Notes: generated from the sequence alone by a model not told the origin. A stretch of 64,000 nucleotides of DNA from an uncultured Alphaproteobacteria bacterium (GCA_943787745.1 CALSNJ010000005.1:172455-236454); one strand, 5' to 3'. Positions 15,769 to 24,528 are shown, counted from the first letter of the stretch. A program made the numbers and translations.

Positions 15769-16614
15769 TCAGTCCTTCTGCTTGTCCAGCCGGATCAGAT
15801 AGCCGCCCGACCGCTCGTCGAGTTCGAGGTCCAGCAAGCCCCGGTCTTCGGCCTCTTCAAGAAGGTCTGCGAAGGCACGAAAGCCGTAATAGCTCTCGTT
15901 GAATCCGGGGCGGAGGCGTTTGAGGGTCTGTTTCACCATCGAACCCCAGATCGGGTCCCCGCGCTCGGCGGAAAGCGCTTCGGCGGTTTCCATGACCAGT
16001 TCGATCGCTTCGTCCTCGCTGCCGCCGTTCTCTTTGTCTTTGGAATCTGGCGCGGTGGTTTTCGTTTTCGGCGCGGCCTTTGTTTCGGCGGCGGGCTTTT
16101 TGATGCTGCGCTGCTTGCGCGACTTGGTCGTGTCGCTGGCCCGCACGAGGTCATCATAGAAGATGAATTCGTCGCAATTGTTCATCAGCAGGTCGGATGT
16201 GCTGTTCTTGACCCCGATGCCGATGACCGTTTTGGCGTTCTCGCGCAGTTTGCTGACGAGCGGCGAAAAGTCGGAATCGCCGCTGATGATCACGAAGGTG
16301 TCGATATGTTCCTTGGTGTAGCAAAGGTCGAGCGCATCGACGACCATACGGATATCGGCCGAGTTTTTGCCCGATTGGCGGGTGTGGGGAATCTCGATCA
16401 TCTCGAAGGCGGCATCATGCATGGTCGCCTTGAAGTCCTTGTAGCGGTCCCAGTCGCAATAGGCCTTCTTGGCGACGATGCTGCCCTTGACGAGCAGCCG
16501 TTCGAGGACCAGCGCAATATCGAATTTCGGATATTTCGCGTCCCGGACACCGAGTGCAACATTCTCGAAATCGCAAAACAGGGCCAGGTTGGCGTTGCCG
16601 TCTGTATTGATCAT
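15769..16614 (-). CDS. NYN-domain protein with C-terminal LOTUS/OST-HTH domain
   Basis: The 281-residue protein joins an N-terminal NYN (PIN-like) nuclease domain to a C-terminal LOTUS/OST-HTH domain, a design found in bacterial and eukaryotic RNA-binding proteins such as MARF1 relatives. Seen: ALFCDFENVALG, SGKNSADIRMVVDAL and VIISGDSDFSPLV, which supply the acidic metal-binding residues; a Lys/Ala-rich linker at about residues 165-205; and DPIWGSMVKQTLKRLRPGF for the LOTUS fold. RNA cleavage is the expected activity. The start at 16614 gives the normal NYN N-terminus. Confidence 0.88.
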   Translation of the reverse strand: MINTDGNANLALFCDFENVALGVRDAKYPKFDIALVLERLLVKGSIVAKKAYCDWDRYKDFKATMHDAAFEMIEIPHTRQSGKNSADIRMVVDALDLCYTKEHIDTFVIISGDSDFSPLVSKLRENAKTVIGIGVKNSTSDLLMNNCDEFIFYDDLVRASDTTKSRKQRSIKKPAAETKAAPKTKTTAPDSKDKENGGSEDEAIELVMETAEALSAERGDPIWGSMVKQTLKRLRPGFNESYYGFRAFADLLEEAEDRGLLDLELDERSGGYLIRLDKQKD

Positions 16615-16706
16615 GAGTCGTCCAATTGCATCGGGGGGGGAAGATGCAACAACTACTATATCAGGCGGGCTTTTTCGACCAGTGGGTCGGTCGCAGTGAC
16701 CTGTGA

Positions 16707-16745
16707 AAAATGGTGGGCCCAACTGGAAAAAGTTGGAACCATTTT
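16707..16745. repeat. 39-bp imperfect palindrome upstream of the NYN gene
   Basis: The left arm AAAATGGT-gggc-CCAACT and the right arm AGTTGG-a-ACCATTTT are inverted around GGAAAA, giving 14 paired bases interrupted by a small asymmetric loop. It sits 93 bases upstream of the NYN gene and just left of the insertion-sequence region. It may be an operator or part of an insertion-sequence end. Confidence 0.55.
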
Positions 16746-16837
16746 CTGGCTGTCTGACGTCAGCGCCTATGGAACAAACTAGCCGGATTTCATAAGGGAG
16801 GATTTCTGGCTCATCGTAGTGACCGAAGGGAACGAAG

Positions 16838-17212
16838 ATGAGACAGAAATCGCAGACCCGCCAGACGGGTGCCGCCAAGGCGATCAAGGACATCCGCCGG
16901 GCAACGCGCAAGCAATATTCTGCTGAAGAGAAGATCCGCATTGTGCTGGACGGATTGCGTGGTGAAGAAACGATCGCGGAGTTATGCCGCCGGGAAGGCA
17001 TTGCGCAGAGCATTTATTACAAGTGGTCGAAAGAGTTTCTTGAAGCTGGCAAGCGTCGACTTGCGGGTGATACGGCTCGTGCGGCTTCTACGGGCGAGGT
17101 TCAAGCCCTTCGCCGTGAAGCACGTGATTTGAAGGAGGTTGTTGCTGAGCAGACCCTGGAGCTCAGGTTGCTTAAAAAAAGCATGACCGCGGATGGGGGA
17201 GACGACGAATGA
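16838..17212 (+). CDS. IS3 family transposase OrfA (first element)
   Basis: The 124-residue protein is an IS3-type OrfA: a helix-turn-helix (YSAEEKIRIVLDGLRGEETIAELCRREGIAQSIYYKWSKEF at about residues 28-68) followed by a leucine-zipper coil (EVQALRREARDLKEVVAEQTLELRLLKKSM). It would bind the element ends. Its TGA overlaps the ATG of the following orfB as ATGA, so here orfB is expressed by coupling, not by a frameshift. The left end of this element lies between the palindrome at 16745 and this gene but cannot be fixed, because the right end is lost. Confidence 0.9.
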   Translation: MRQKSQTRQTGAAKAIKDIRRATRKQYSAEEKIRIVLDGLRGEETIAELCRREGIAQSIYYKWSKEFLEAGKRRLAGDTARAASTGEVQALRREARDLKEVVAEQTLELRLLKKSMTADGGDDE

Positions 17213-17442
17213 GATACCCCGCATCTGAGAAACTTGAGATCATCCGCCTTGTCGAGCAGTCTCACCTGCCCATCAAGCAGACGCTGGACAAGCTAGGTAT
17301 CCCCCGCACCACGTTTTATCGCTGGTATGACCGCTATCAGCTTGGTGGTTCGGAGGCCCTGGAAGATCAATCGCCCAGGCCATCGCGGGTCTGGAACCGC
17401 ATTCCTGATGACGTTCGCCGGCGGATCATTGCCCTGGCCCTG
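17209..17442 (+). pseudogene. IS3 family transposase OrfB, truncated by a second insertion sequence
   Basis: Only the N-terminal 78 codons of orfB remain (MRYPASEKLEIIRLVEQSHL onward, a helix-turn-helix region ending RIPDDVRRRIIALAL). The DDE integrase core is absent because the sequence is replaced at 17443 by the left end of another IS3 element. The missing part does not reappear to the right of that element, so this is not a simple insertion: material was deleted or rearranged. Confidence 0.9.
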
Positions 17443-17496
17443 TGTCCTTCCCCCCTAAAACTGGGCCACTATTTTTAGAGACTGAAGGGGGATGTG

Positions 17497-17784
17497 ATGG
17501 CTCGGAAACGTTATTCGGATGAGGACATACTCAAGCTGCTGCGTGAGATTGAGGTGAAGCTGTCGACTGGCAGTGACGTGCCGTCGGCCTGTCGTGGCGT
17601 GGGTATTAGTGATGCCACTTACTACAACTGGCGCAAGCGGTTTGGCGGGATGGGGAAGTCTCAACTGTCGGAACTTCGCGCTCTTGAGAAAGAGAATGTG
17701 CGGCTGAAGAAGATCGTCGCGGAACTCGAACTCGATAAGCTGATCCTCAAGGAAAGCTTGACCCACCTAAAGCCCAGGGCCTGA
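17497..17784 (+). CDS. IS3 family transposase OrfA (second element)
   Basis: The 95-residue protein has the OrfA plan: helix-turn-helix (RYSDEDILKLLREIEVKL and SACRGVGISDATYYNWRKRF) and a leucine-zipper coil (SELRALEKENVRLKKIVAELELDKLILKESL). AAGGGGG is six bases before the ATG at 17497. The orfB frame is -1 relative to this frame and is open across the junction, so an OrfAB fusion transposase made by -1 frameshifting is likely, as in most IS3 elements. Confidence 0.92.
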   Translation: MARKRYSDEDILKLLREIEVKLSTGSDVPSACRGVGISDATYYNWRKRFGGMGKSQLSELRALEKENVRLKKIVAELELDKLILKESLTHLKPRA

Positions 17785-17807
17785 CGACAGAGCAGGTCCG
17801 TCAGGCC

Positions 17808-18626
17808 GTGATCCATACGCGTCAGAAGCTCGCGACGTCAGAGAGACGGACATGCCGGGTGATCGGACTGGCGCGCAGTTCTCTGCAATACCGACCGGCC
17901 CGGCGAGATGATGATGCTCTGCGATTGGCCCTGATCCGGCTGGCCAAGCAATACGGGCGCTACGGCTATCGCAAGATAGCCGAACTGCTGCGCATCGAAG
18001 GTTGGAAGGTGAACCACAAGAAGGTTGAGCGGATCTGGCGCGAAGAAGGCCTTCAACTGCCGCAACGGCACAAGAAGCGCCGACGGCTCTACCACAAGGA
18101 TGCTTCGATCATACGGCTGCGGCCAACCCATCCGAACCACGTCTGGAGCATCGACTTTGTACACGACAAGCTCGACAGCGGTCGGAGTTACAAGATGCTG
18201 ACAGTTCTCGACGAGTACACCCGTCAGGCTCTAGCGGTCGCGGTTCGCACCAGGATGGGAGCTGAGGATGTCCTTGAGGCGCTCTACCCGCTACTCATGC
18301 GCCACGGCACTCCAGAATATATCCGTTCCGACAATGGCCCCGAGTTCGTCGCGGAAGCGATGCAGGACTGGTTGGCAAGGGTCGGGATCAAGCCTATCCG
18401 GATCTATCCCGGGTCACCCTGGGAGAATGGATACAACGAACGATTTAACGGAACTCTGCGCCGCGAGGTGCTCAACGCCGAATGGTTCACCACAACAAAG
18501 CAGGCCCAGATCGTCATCAACCAGTGGCTCAGACAGTACAATCACATCCGCCCACATCAGGCCCTCAACATGCGCCCTCCTGTTCCAGAAACTCTAATCA
18601 GGAATGGCCCAGAACATGGGGGCTAG
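17808..18626 (+). CDS. IS3 family transposase OrfB (second element)
   Basis: The 272-residue part carries the HTH_21 region (RYGYRKIAELLRIEGWKVNHKKVERIW) and the rve DDE integrase core: WSIDFVHDKL (first Asp), YIRSDNGPEFVA (second Asp), and GSPWENGYNERFNGTLRREV (Glu), with the IS3-typical spacing. The active site is complete, so the element may still be mobile. The frame is open upstream of the GTG at 17808, consistent with production as an OrfAB fusion by -1 frameshift. The stop codon overlaps the right terminal repeat. Confidence 0.93.
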   Translation: MIHTRQKLATSERRTCRVIGLARSSLQYRPARRDDDALRLALIRLAKQYGRYGYRKIAELLRIEGWKVNHKKVERIWREEGLQLPQRHKKRRRLYHKDASIIRLRPTHPNHVWSIDFVHDKLDSGRSYKMLTVLDEYTRQALAVAVRTRMGAEDVLEALYPLLMRHGTPEYIRSDNGPEFVAEAMQDWLARVGIKPIRIYPGSPWENGYNERFNGTLRREVLNAEWFTTTKQAQIVINQWLRQYNHIRPHQALNMRPPVPETLIRNGPEHGG

Positions 18627-19528
18627 ACAACCTCCATCACGCCTAGCCCCTTCTCGAAGAACCGTGTTGTTGCTTCATGTCTGAGGTCATGGAACCGAAG
18701 GTCTGTAATGTCGGCCCTGCGGGTTGCACTGTTCCAAAGGCCCTTTAGTGCCTCGGGGTGGACCGGTATGACGACACCGCTCAGGCTCCTTGGCAGTGCC
18801 TCGATGGTTTGTCGTGCCAGTGGCGACAAAGGGACATCTCTGCTGTCACCATTTTTCGTCATGGGCAGATGGACGTAGCTTTTGTCGAGCTGGACATGGT
18901 CCCAGCGAAGACTGAGTAACTCACCTCTGCGCATCGCCGTCTCAATGGCCAGGACAACGAGCGGCTGAAGAAATGGATTCGATGAGGCCTGACACGACAC
19001 CATCAGACGGGCCTCTTCGTCTCCCTCCAGCCTTCGGGTTCGACCTTTCGGCTGCGGCGGCTTTCTGAGATTGGCTGCTGGGTTACCGGGGAGGTTGAAG
19101 CCCCACTCCGACATCGCAATGCGGATGGCATGGCTGATGATCGATAGCTCACGAGCCACTGTTGCTGGGGCAGCATTCAATAGTCGTTCGTCTCGATAAC
19201 GCGCGATATGGGAAGAGTTTAGCTTTGATAGCCAAAGGTCACAGATTGAATGCCGCTGTATGACGCCGAGCCGATAGGTTTCGACTTTTGCACCTCGCTT
19301 ATGAGGGGTCACTTCCGCCGCATAGCGTGTGAGCAGCTGATTGAGTGTGCAGTCTTGGGAGATAACATTCCCGGCGTCTATCAGATGCTCGGTCTTGGTT
19401 GCCCATCGCCGAGCGTCCGTTAGCCTGTCGAATGTTTTTGTCTGCGTTGGGTGTCCGCTGCGCCTGACACGCGCCGTATAGCGGCCATTGCGCTTCATAA
19501 ACGTCGCCAATTCCATCTCCTGTGGCAC
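18623..19528 (-). pseudogene. Tyrosine integrase, 3' end cut off by the insertion sequence
   Basis: The reading frame encodes an AP2-like N-terminal arm-binding part (RYTARVRRSGHPTQTKTF), a SAM-like core-binding domain, and the start of the catalytic domain: RRGELLSLRW with the first Arg, the beta-hairpin Lys (TKNGDSRDVPL), and HDLRHEATTRFFEKGLGVMEV with His-x-x-Arg. It then reads only Val-stop from the insertion-sequence end at 18629. The second His (usually LGH) and the Tyr nucleophile are missing, so it cannot recombine DNA. It lies 105 bases beyond the 3' end of tRNA-Val, the classic place for an island integrase. Confidence 0.92.
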
Positions 19529-19633
19529 AGGATTGGAACAAGAGCGGTTTTGTTGCTGGAAACCCGGTCGTGACTCTGCCGCTTAATTAGCGGTAAGTCG
19601 TTGTAACTAAGTCAGTTACGTAGCATTCGAAAA

Positions 19634-19708
19634 TGGTGGGCGCGACAGGGATTGAACCTGTGACCCCTGCCGTGTGAAGGCAGTGCTCTCCCGCTGAGCT
19701 ACGCGCCC
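19634..19708 (-). tRNA. tRNA-Val (anticodon CAC)
   Basis: The minus strand folds as a full cloverleaf: acceptor GGGCGCG pairs with CGCGCCC (19638-19644), the anticodon stem CTGCC/GGCAG encloses TTCACAC giving anticodon CAC, and GGTTCAATCC forms the T arm. CCA is encoded at 19636-19634. Its 3' end faces the truncated integrase gene, so it was probably the attachment site of a lost mobile island. Confidence 0.95.
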
Positions 19709-19855
19709 GTCCTGTAAGGACAGCGGCTCTAATAGGGTGCCGGGTCCGGGTTCGTCAAGCGGTCTGGCGTTGCGCGGCGCGTGGGAACCACCTTGTCAGT
19801 GCAAAACCGCACGCTCTAGAGTCCCTTTTGAAACAGCATTTACCCGGAGATCGTC

Positions 19856-20281
19856 ATGAATAACGCGTCAGCATCGAACCCCACGCCCGGCGTTCAGTAT
19901 CTCTCGCCCGAGGGCGCGATCGAACCCACGGGGACCTGGACCGTCGGCAGTCGGGCCGGTGACTATGTCTTTGTGGCCGGCATGCGGGGCATTGATCCCG
20001 AAACCAACGCGCTGGTGGATGGGGACGAAGCCCGCGTCATGCAGGGCTTTCGGAACATGGCGCTGATTGCCGCCTCGCAAGGGGCCAGCCTGCAGGATGC
20101 CGTGCGGCTGACCGTCTATGTAACCGACATGGACAAGCACCGGCCGCTTGTGAACAAGGCCCAGGAAGAACTTTGGGCGGGCGGGCCGTATCCGCCGCGC
20201 ACTATTCTCGAAGTCGCCGCACTCAATCAGGACGATATCTTTGAAGTGGAGGGGACGTTTTATGCCCCGCTGGCAGACTGA
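19856..20281 (+). CDS. RidA/YjgF/Rid family protein
   Basis: The 141-residue protein belongs to the Rid superfamily, whose archetype RidA hydrolyses reactive enamine/imine intermediates released by PLP enzymes. Seen: GDYVFVAGMRGIDPETN, QGFRNMALIAASQGASLQDAVRLTVYVTDM, and PYPPRTILEVAAL, where the Arg in PPRT is the residue that binds the carboxylate in active members. An N-terminal extension of about 20 residues and the sequence GSRAGDYVFVAG suggest a Rid subgroup, not canonical RidA. The ATG follows CCCGGAG. It is probably a single gene. Confidence 0.85.
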   Translation: MNNASASNPTPGVQYLSPEGAIEPTGTWTVGSRAGDYVFVAGMRGIDPETNALVDGDEARVMQGFRNMALIAASQGASLQDAVRLTVYVTDMDKHRPLVNKAQEELWAGGPYPPRTILEVAALNQDDIFEVEGTFYAPLAD

Positions 20282-20325
20282 CCCGTGTTCATGAAATCGC
20301 CATTATTCTTCGGCCAGATAGCGTT

Positions 20326-21207
20326 ATGGCGCATTTGAATACCTTCCCCAGAGACGTCGCATGCTGGCTGGTCGTCGCGGTGATTTCCGTTGCAGGCGGT
20401 ACCATCGCGCAGGCTGATCCTGACGAGCAGGCGATGGCTGTGACGGGCAAAACGCCGTCGGGCTTTGCTTTGACCTACAACGTCTATTCCGGCGGCTTTC
20501 GGGCGATGCGGCTCGACTTCACCGTTGCGCTTGACGGCGATGGCGCCGGGCAACCGCGCTACGACACCCGGATCAATATGGAGACCTCGGGGCTCGTGGG
20601 TGCATTGTTCAACTGGCGCTTTGATGCCAGCAGCGTGGGGGAATGGCAGGACGAGGCTGTTCCCACACGGTACCGCACCGCCAATGTCTGGCGCGGCAAC
20701 GCGCGGGAAGTCGCGATTGACTATGAGAATGGCGTGGCCAGCGCGGTCAGCGCCGAGCCGCCGTACAGCGCGGAAGACCTTGAAAAGGTCGCACCGTTTG
20801 TGACGCCCGGCGCGGTCGATCCCACCACGGCGGTGACGTCGCTGGTGATGAAAAGTGCACTGGAAGATGCCTGCCACCCGCAAACCGCAATCTATGATGG
20901 CCGCCGCCGCTATGACGCGAATATGCAGGCCTTGCCACCGCGCGCTCTCAAGCGCAGTTCCACCGCGCCATTTGAGGGACAGGTCGAAGGCTGCAAGCTG
21001 ACCTTCAAACGGATTGCCGGCTTCCGGCCCGGCAAGAAACGTATGCAGGACCTCGAGGTGGATATCTGGCTGGCTGAAATCGGTGTTGAGATCGGACGTT
21101 TGCCCGTCCGTCTGGAAATGCAGACGCCGTGGGGTGCAGGCTTTGCCCATCTGGTCTCCGCGCGTGACGCCGAAGGGACGCTCGTGTTTGGAGAGGCTGA
21201 TCGGTAG
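20326..21207 (+). CDS. DUF3108 domain exported protein
   Basis: The 293-residue protein has an N-terminal signal (CWLVVAVISVAGGTIAQA, cleavage near residue 30) and a beta-rich DUF3108 domain: YNVYSGGFRAMRLDFTVAL at the start and NMETSGLVGALFNWRFDASSVGEW, then EDLEKVAPFVTPGAVDPTTAV, KRSSTAPFEGQVEGCKLTFKRI. DUF3108 proteins are periplasmic, of unknown role, and common in Alphaproteobacteria. The stop codon lies inside a palindrome at 21205-21231. The glmU gene begins 140 bases later on the same strand. Confidence 0.8.
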   Translation: MAHLNTFPRDVACWLVVAVISVAGGTIAQADPDEQAMAVTGKTPSGFALTYNVYSGGFRAMRLDFTVALDGDGAGQPRYDTRINMETSGLVGALFNWRFDASSVGEWQDEAVPTRYRTANVWRGNAREVAIDYENGVASAVSAEPPYSAEDLEKVAPFVTPGAVDPTTAVTSLVMKSALEDACHPQTAIYDGRRRYDANMQALPPRALKRSSTAPFEGQVEGCKLTFKRIAGFRPGKKRMQDLEVDIWLAEIGVEIGRLPVRLEMQTPWGAGFAHLVSARDAEGTLVFGEADR

Positions 21208-21231
21208 GGGCGGGTTTCAAACCCGCCCCTA
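21205..21231. repeat. 27-bp perfect palindrome over the DUF3108 stop codon
   Basis: Thirteen-base arms (TAGGGGCGGGTTT and its complement) flank a single C. No T-run follows, so it is more like a REP-type dispersed palindrome than an intrinsic terminator, though its transcript hairpin could stabilise mRNA ends. The left arm supplies the TAG stop. Confidence 0.7.
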
Positions 21232-21346
21232 CATGTTTGGCCCCCGGCGTCGCAATATTCGGGAACAATTCGTGACTTGGTGCGATTCAGCCCGTTGTGG
21301 CAATTTCTGCGTCACGTATCCGACCCTGCCATAACGAACCCAGCTG

Positions 21347-22678
21347 ATGACCGACACCCCGATTGCCGTTGTAATCCTTGCCGCAGGCAAGGGAACCCGG
21401 ATGAAGTCCGGCCTGCCCAAGGTGATGCACGCTGTTGCCGGGCGACCGATGATCTCGCATCTGCTCGATACTGTCTCAACGCTGGCTCCGGAGAAGGTCG
21501 TCGTCGTCGTCGGGCCGGATATGGACCTGGTTACGGACACCGTGGCCCCCCATCCGACATGTGTTCAGGCAGACCGCAACGGCACCGGTGGTGCGGTGAA
21601 AGCCGCGCGCGCGGAACTCGAAGGATTCACCGGCACCGTTCTGGTGCTCTATGGCGACACGCCGCTGGTGCGCGCCGATACCATGGCCGCTGCGGCGGGT
21701 GCCTGTGCCGACGGTGCCGCGGTCTCTGTGCTCGGCTTCCGGCCGTCCCACTTTCACCAGTACGGGCGTCTGATCACCGATGACAGCGGTGCGCTCACGG
21801 CAATTGTCGAAGCCCGGGACGCGAGCCCCGAAGAGCTTGATGTGAACCTGTGCAACTCCGGCGTGATGGCTTTTGCGGGGGAACATCTGCTTGGTCTGCT
21901 CGACAAGCTCGATACCAACAATTCCAAGGGCGAGTATTACCTGACTGACACGGTGCGTCTGGCACGCGCGCAGGGCTTGTCGGCCGCCGTGGTCGAAGGC
22001 GAGGAAGACGAGCTGCTCGGCGTGAACTCGCGCGAGGATCTCGCGGTGGCCGAAGCCGTCGTGCAGGACGAGCTGCGCAGCCGGGCCATGGAAAATGGTG
22101 CGACCCTTGTGGAGCCGGCAACGGTCTGGTTCCAGCACGACACGGTGCTTGGGCGCGACGTGGTGGTGCAGCCCAATGTGGTGTTCGGTCCCGGTGTGAC
22201 GGTGGCCGACAATGTGGATATTCGCGCGTTCAGTCATCTCGAAGGCGCGACGGTTTCCAGCGGTGCGGTTATCGGCCCCTATGCGCGCCTGCGCCCGGGT
22301 GCACAGATTGGTGAGGACGCCCATATCGGCAACTTCGTCGAGATCAAGAACGCGGAGATTGGCAAGGGCGCGAAAGCAAACCACCTGACTTATATCGGGG
22401 ACGCCACCATCGGTGCCGGGGCGAATATCGGCGCGGGTACCATCACCTGTAACTATGACGGCTTTGGCAAATACCGCACGACGATAGGTGCGGGCGCGTT
22501 TATCGGGTCCAACTCGGCACTTGTGGCGCCTGTCACAATCGGGGACGGCGCTATTGTTGCGGCAGGCAGCACGATTTCCCGGGATGTCGAGAAAGACAGC
22601 CTGTCCATCGAGCGCGCCGACCAGGTCGACAAGCCCGGATGGGCCGGATCCTTCCGTGCGCTGAAGAAGAAGGACTAA
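21347..22678 (+). CDS. glmU: Bifunctional N-acetylglucosamine-1-phosphate uridyltransferase / glucosamine-1-phosphate acetyltransferase
   Basis: The 443-residue cytoplasmic enzyme acetylates glucosamine-1-phosphate and then couples it to UTP, making UDP-GlcNAc for peptidoglycan and lipid A. The N-terminal pyrophosphorylase motif LAAGKGTRMKSGLPKVMH (residues 10-27) and the GTGGAV uridine-binding loop are intact. The C-terminal part is a left-handed beta helix of hexapeptide repeats (IRAFSHLEGATVSSGAVIGP, HIGNFVEIKNAEIGKGAKAN, GAGTITCNYDG) that forms the acetyltransferase. It is followed after five bases by glmS, which makes the precursor glucosamine-6-phosphate. Confidence 0.97.
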   Translation: MTDTPIAVVILAAGKGTRMKSGLPKVMHAVAGRPMISHLLDTVSTLAPEKVVVVVGPDMDLVTDTVAPHPTCVQADRNGTGGAVKAARAELEGFTGTVLVLYGDTPLVRADTMAAAAGACADGAAVSVLGFRPSHFHQYGRLITDDSGALTAIVEARDASPEELDVNLCNSGVMAFAGEHLLGLLDKLDTNNSKGEYYLTDTVRLARAQGLSAAVVEGEEDELLGVNSREDLAVAEAVVQDELRSRAMENGATLVEPATVWFQHDTVLGRDVVVQPNVVFGPGVTVADNVDIRAFSHLEGATVSSGAVIGPYARLRPGAQIGEDAHIGNFVEIKNAEIGKGAKANHLTYIGDATIGAGANIGAGTITCNYDGFGKYRTTIGAGAFIGSNSALVAPVTIGDGAIVAAGSTISRDVEKDSLSIERADQVDKPGWAGSFRALKKKD

Positions 22679-22683
22679 AGCCT

Positions 22684-24507
22684 TTGTGCGGGATTATTGG
22701 AATTCTGGGGTCTGACGACGCGGCACCACGTCTGCTCGAAGGCCTCAAGCGGCTGGAGTATCGCGGCTATGATTCTGCCGGGATTGCGACCCTGGTCGAT
22801 GGTGCGATTGACCGGCGTCGCGCCGAAGGCAAACTGGTCAATCTGGCCGCTGTGCTGGACGGCAGCCCGCTGGCCGGAAATGTCGGCATCGGACACACCC
22901 GCTGGGCGACCCATGGCGTTCCCAATGAGAGCAACGCCCACCCGCATGTGACCGCGCGGGTGGCTGTGGTTCACAACGGCATCATCGAGAATTTTCAGGA
23001 ACTGCGCGCCGAACTGATCGCGGAAGGCCACAGCTTCGAGAGTGACACCGACACCGAAGCGATTGCCGTGCTTCTCTCCCATGAGCTCGATGGTGGGGCA
23101 ACGCCGCGTGAAGCCGTGGCGAAGACCCTGCCGCGTCTGCACGGCGCGTTTGCGTTGGCGATCATCTTTGCTGGCGAGCATGACCTTATGGTCGGCGCCC
23201 GGCGGGGCAGTCCGCTGGCCATTGGCTATGGCGAGGGTGAGATGTTCATCGGGTCAGACGCGCTGGCGTTGGCACCCCTGACCAAGCGTATTTCATATCT
23301 TGAGGAAGGTGACTGGGCCGTTATCACCCGGGATGGCGCCGACGTCTTCGACGAGGACAACAACGCCGTCGAACGCGTCATCCGGGAAACCGAATTGTCC
23401 GGCGCGCTGATCGGCAAGGGCAATTACGACCACTTCATGCAGAAGGAAATCTTCGAGCAGCCCGCCGTGGTCGGCGACACGCTCCAGTCCTTCATCAACG
23501 CGACGACCCGTGAGATCAGCCTGCCCGATATGCCGTTTGATTTTGCTGATGTGCCGCGCGTCACGGTGATTGCCTGCGGCACGGCCTGTTACGCGGGCTG
23601 GGTTGCCAAATACTGGCTGGAAACTGTGGCGCGTCTGCCTGTCGAAATCGATGTGGCCTCCGAGTTCCGATACCGGGAAGCCCCTTTGCCCGAAGGTGGT
23701 GTGGCGCTTTTTGTCAGCCAGTCGGGCGAGACTGCTGACACGCTGGCCGCCTTGCGCCATTGCCGGGCCGAAAAGCAACATATCGTCTCCGTCGTGAATG
23801 TCGGCGAAAGCTCCATCGCGCGGGAATCCGATGTGGTGTTGCCGACCCTCGCGGGACCGGAGATCGGCGTTGCCTCAACCAAGGCCTTTACCACCCAGCT
23901 TGCCGTGTTGGCCTGCCTGACGATTGCCGCTGCCAAGGCGCGTGGTGCTATCGATGATAAACGCGCGGCAGAACTGGCGGGCGCCCTGACCGAAGTACCT
24001 TCGCGTATGACCGAAGTGCTCAACCATGATGAGGCACTGCGCGAGATCGCCCGTGAGGTGGCCAAGGCGCGCGATGTTCTCTATCTCGGGCGCGGTACGG
24101 CCTTTCCATTGGCGATGGAAGGTGCGCTCAAGCTCAAGGAAATTTCCTATATCCACGCCGAAGGCTATGCGGCGGGCGAGATGAAGCACGGCCCGATTGC
24201 GCTGATCGATAACAACGTGCCCGTCATCGTCCTCGCGCCCAATGACGCGTTGTTCGACAAGACCTTGTCGAATGTGGAAGAGGTGATTGCGCGCGGCGGG
24301 AAGGTCATCTTCATGTCCGACAAGGCCGGTGTCGCCAAGCTTGCCGACAAGGCCTTTGCCGCAGTCGAGATGCCCGACGTCGATCCGTTTGTCGCGCCTT
24401 TGCTTTACTCCATCCCGATCCAGCTGCTCGCCTATCACACGGCGGTGGTGAAGGGGACGGATGTGGACCAGCCACGAAATCTCGCCAAAAGCGTGACGGT
24501 CGAGTAG
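22684..24507 (+). CDS. glmS: Glutamine--fructose-6-phosphate aminotransferase (isomerizing)
   Basis: The 607-residue enzyme makes glucosamine-6-phosphate from fructose-6-phosphate and glutamine, the first step of amino-sugar synthesis. The start is a TTG at 22684, directly before TGC: removal of the initiator Met exposes the Cys that is the N-terminal glutaminase nucleophile (CGIIGILG). GHTRWATHG and NGIIENFQELRAEL belong to the glutaminase; ACGTACYAGWVAKYWLE, SQSGETADT and the C-terminal KSVTVE belong to the two SIS isomerase domains. Five bases separate it from glmU, so they form an operon. No glmS ribozyme is seen. Confidence 0.97.
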   Translation: MCGIIGILGSDDAAPRLLEGLKRLEYRGYDSAGIATLVDGAIDRRRAEGKLVNLAAVLDGSPLAGNVGIGHTRWATHGVPNESNAHPHVTARVAVVHNGIIENFQELRAELIAEGHSFESDTDTEAIAVLLSHELDGGATPREAVAKTLPRLHGAFALAIIFAGEHDLMVGARRGSPLAIGYGEGEMFIGSDALALAPLTKRISYLEEGDWAVITRDGADVFDEDNNAVERVIRETELSGALIGKGNYDHFMQKEIFEQPAVVGDTLQSFINATTREISLPDMPFDFADVPRVTVIACGTACYAGWVAKYWLETVARLPVEIDVASEFRYREAPLPEGGVALFVSQSGETADTLAALRHCRAEKQHIVSVVNVGESSIARESDVVLPTLAGPEIGVASTKAFTTQLAVLACLTIAAAKARGAIDDKRAAELAGALTEVPSRMTEVLNHDEALREIAREVAKARDVLYLGRGTAFPLAMEGALKLKEISYIHAEGYAAGEMKHGPIALIDNNVPVIVLAPNDALFDKTLSNVEEVIARGGKVIFMSDKAGVAKLADKAFAAVEMPDVDPFVAPLLYSIPIQLLAYHTAVVKGTDVDQPRNLAKSVTVE

Positions 24508-24528
24508 GGCTGTAAAGCCAAATGCGTC

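Larger units (their letters stand above)
17443..18629 (+). mobile_element. Complete IS3-family insertion sequence, 1187 bp
   Basis: Imperfect terminal inverted repeats are visible: the left end reads TGTCCTTCCCCCCT then CTGGGCCA, and the right end, inverted, reads TGTCTAGCCCCCAT then CTGGGCCA. Both begin with the TG...CA expected of IS3 elements. It encodes OrfA (17497-17784) and OrfB (17808-18626). The three bases left of it (CTG) and right of it (ACC) differ, so there is no target duplication. Its left end lies inside another transposase gene and its right end inside an integrase gene, which indicates a deletion or recombination between IS copies after insertion. Confidence 0.9.

Noticed and set aside
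16707-16718. AAAATGGTGGGC matching 19630-19641 at the tRNA-Val 3' end, as an attR site
   Set aside because: The match stops after twelve bases without covering the T arm, and the left copy is explained by a local palindrome. It is kept only as a weak possibility.
21205-21231. The palindrome after the DUF3108 gene as an intrinsic terminator
   Set aside because: No T-run follows on either strand, and the form matches dispersed repeats better.
22639-22683. An ATG start for glmS at 22639 inside glmU
   Set aside because: It would bury the catalytic N-terminal Cys; the TTG at 22684 leaves the Cys at position 2 as the enzyme requires.
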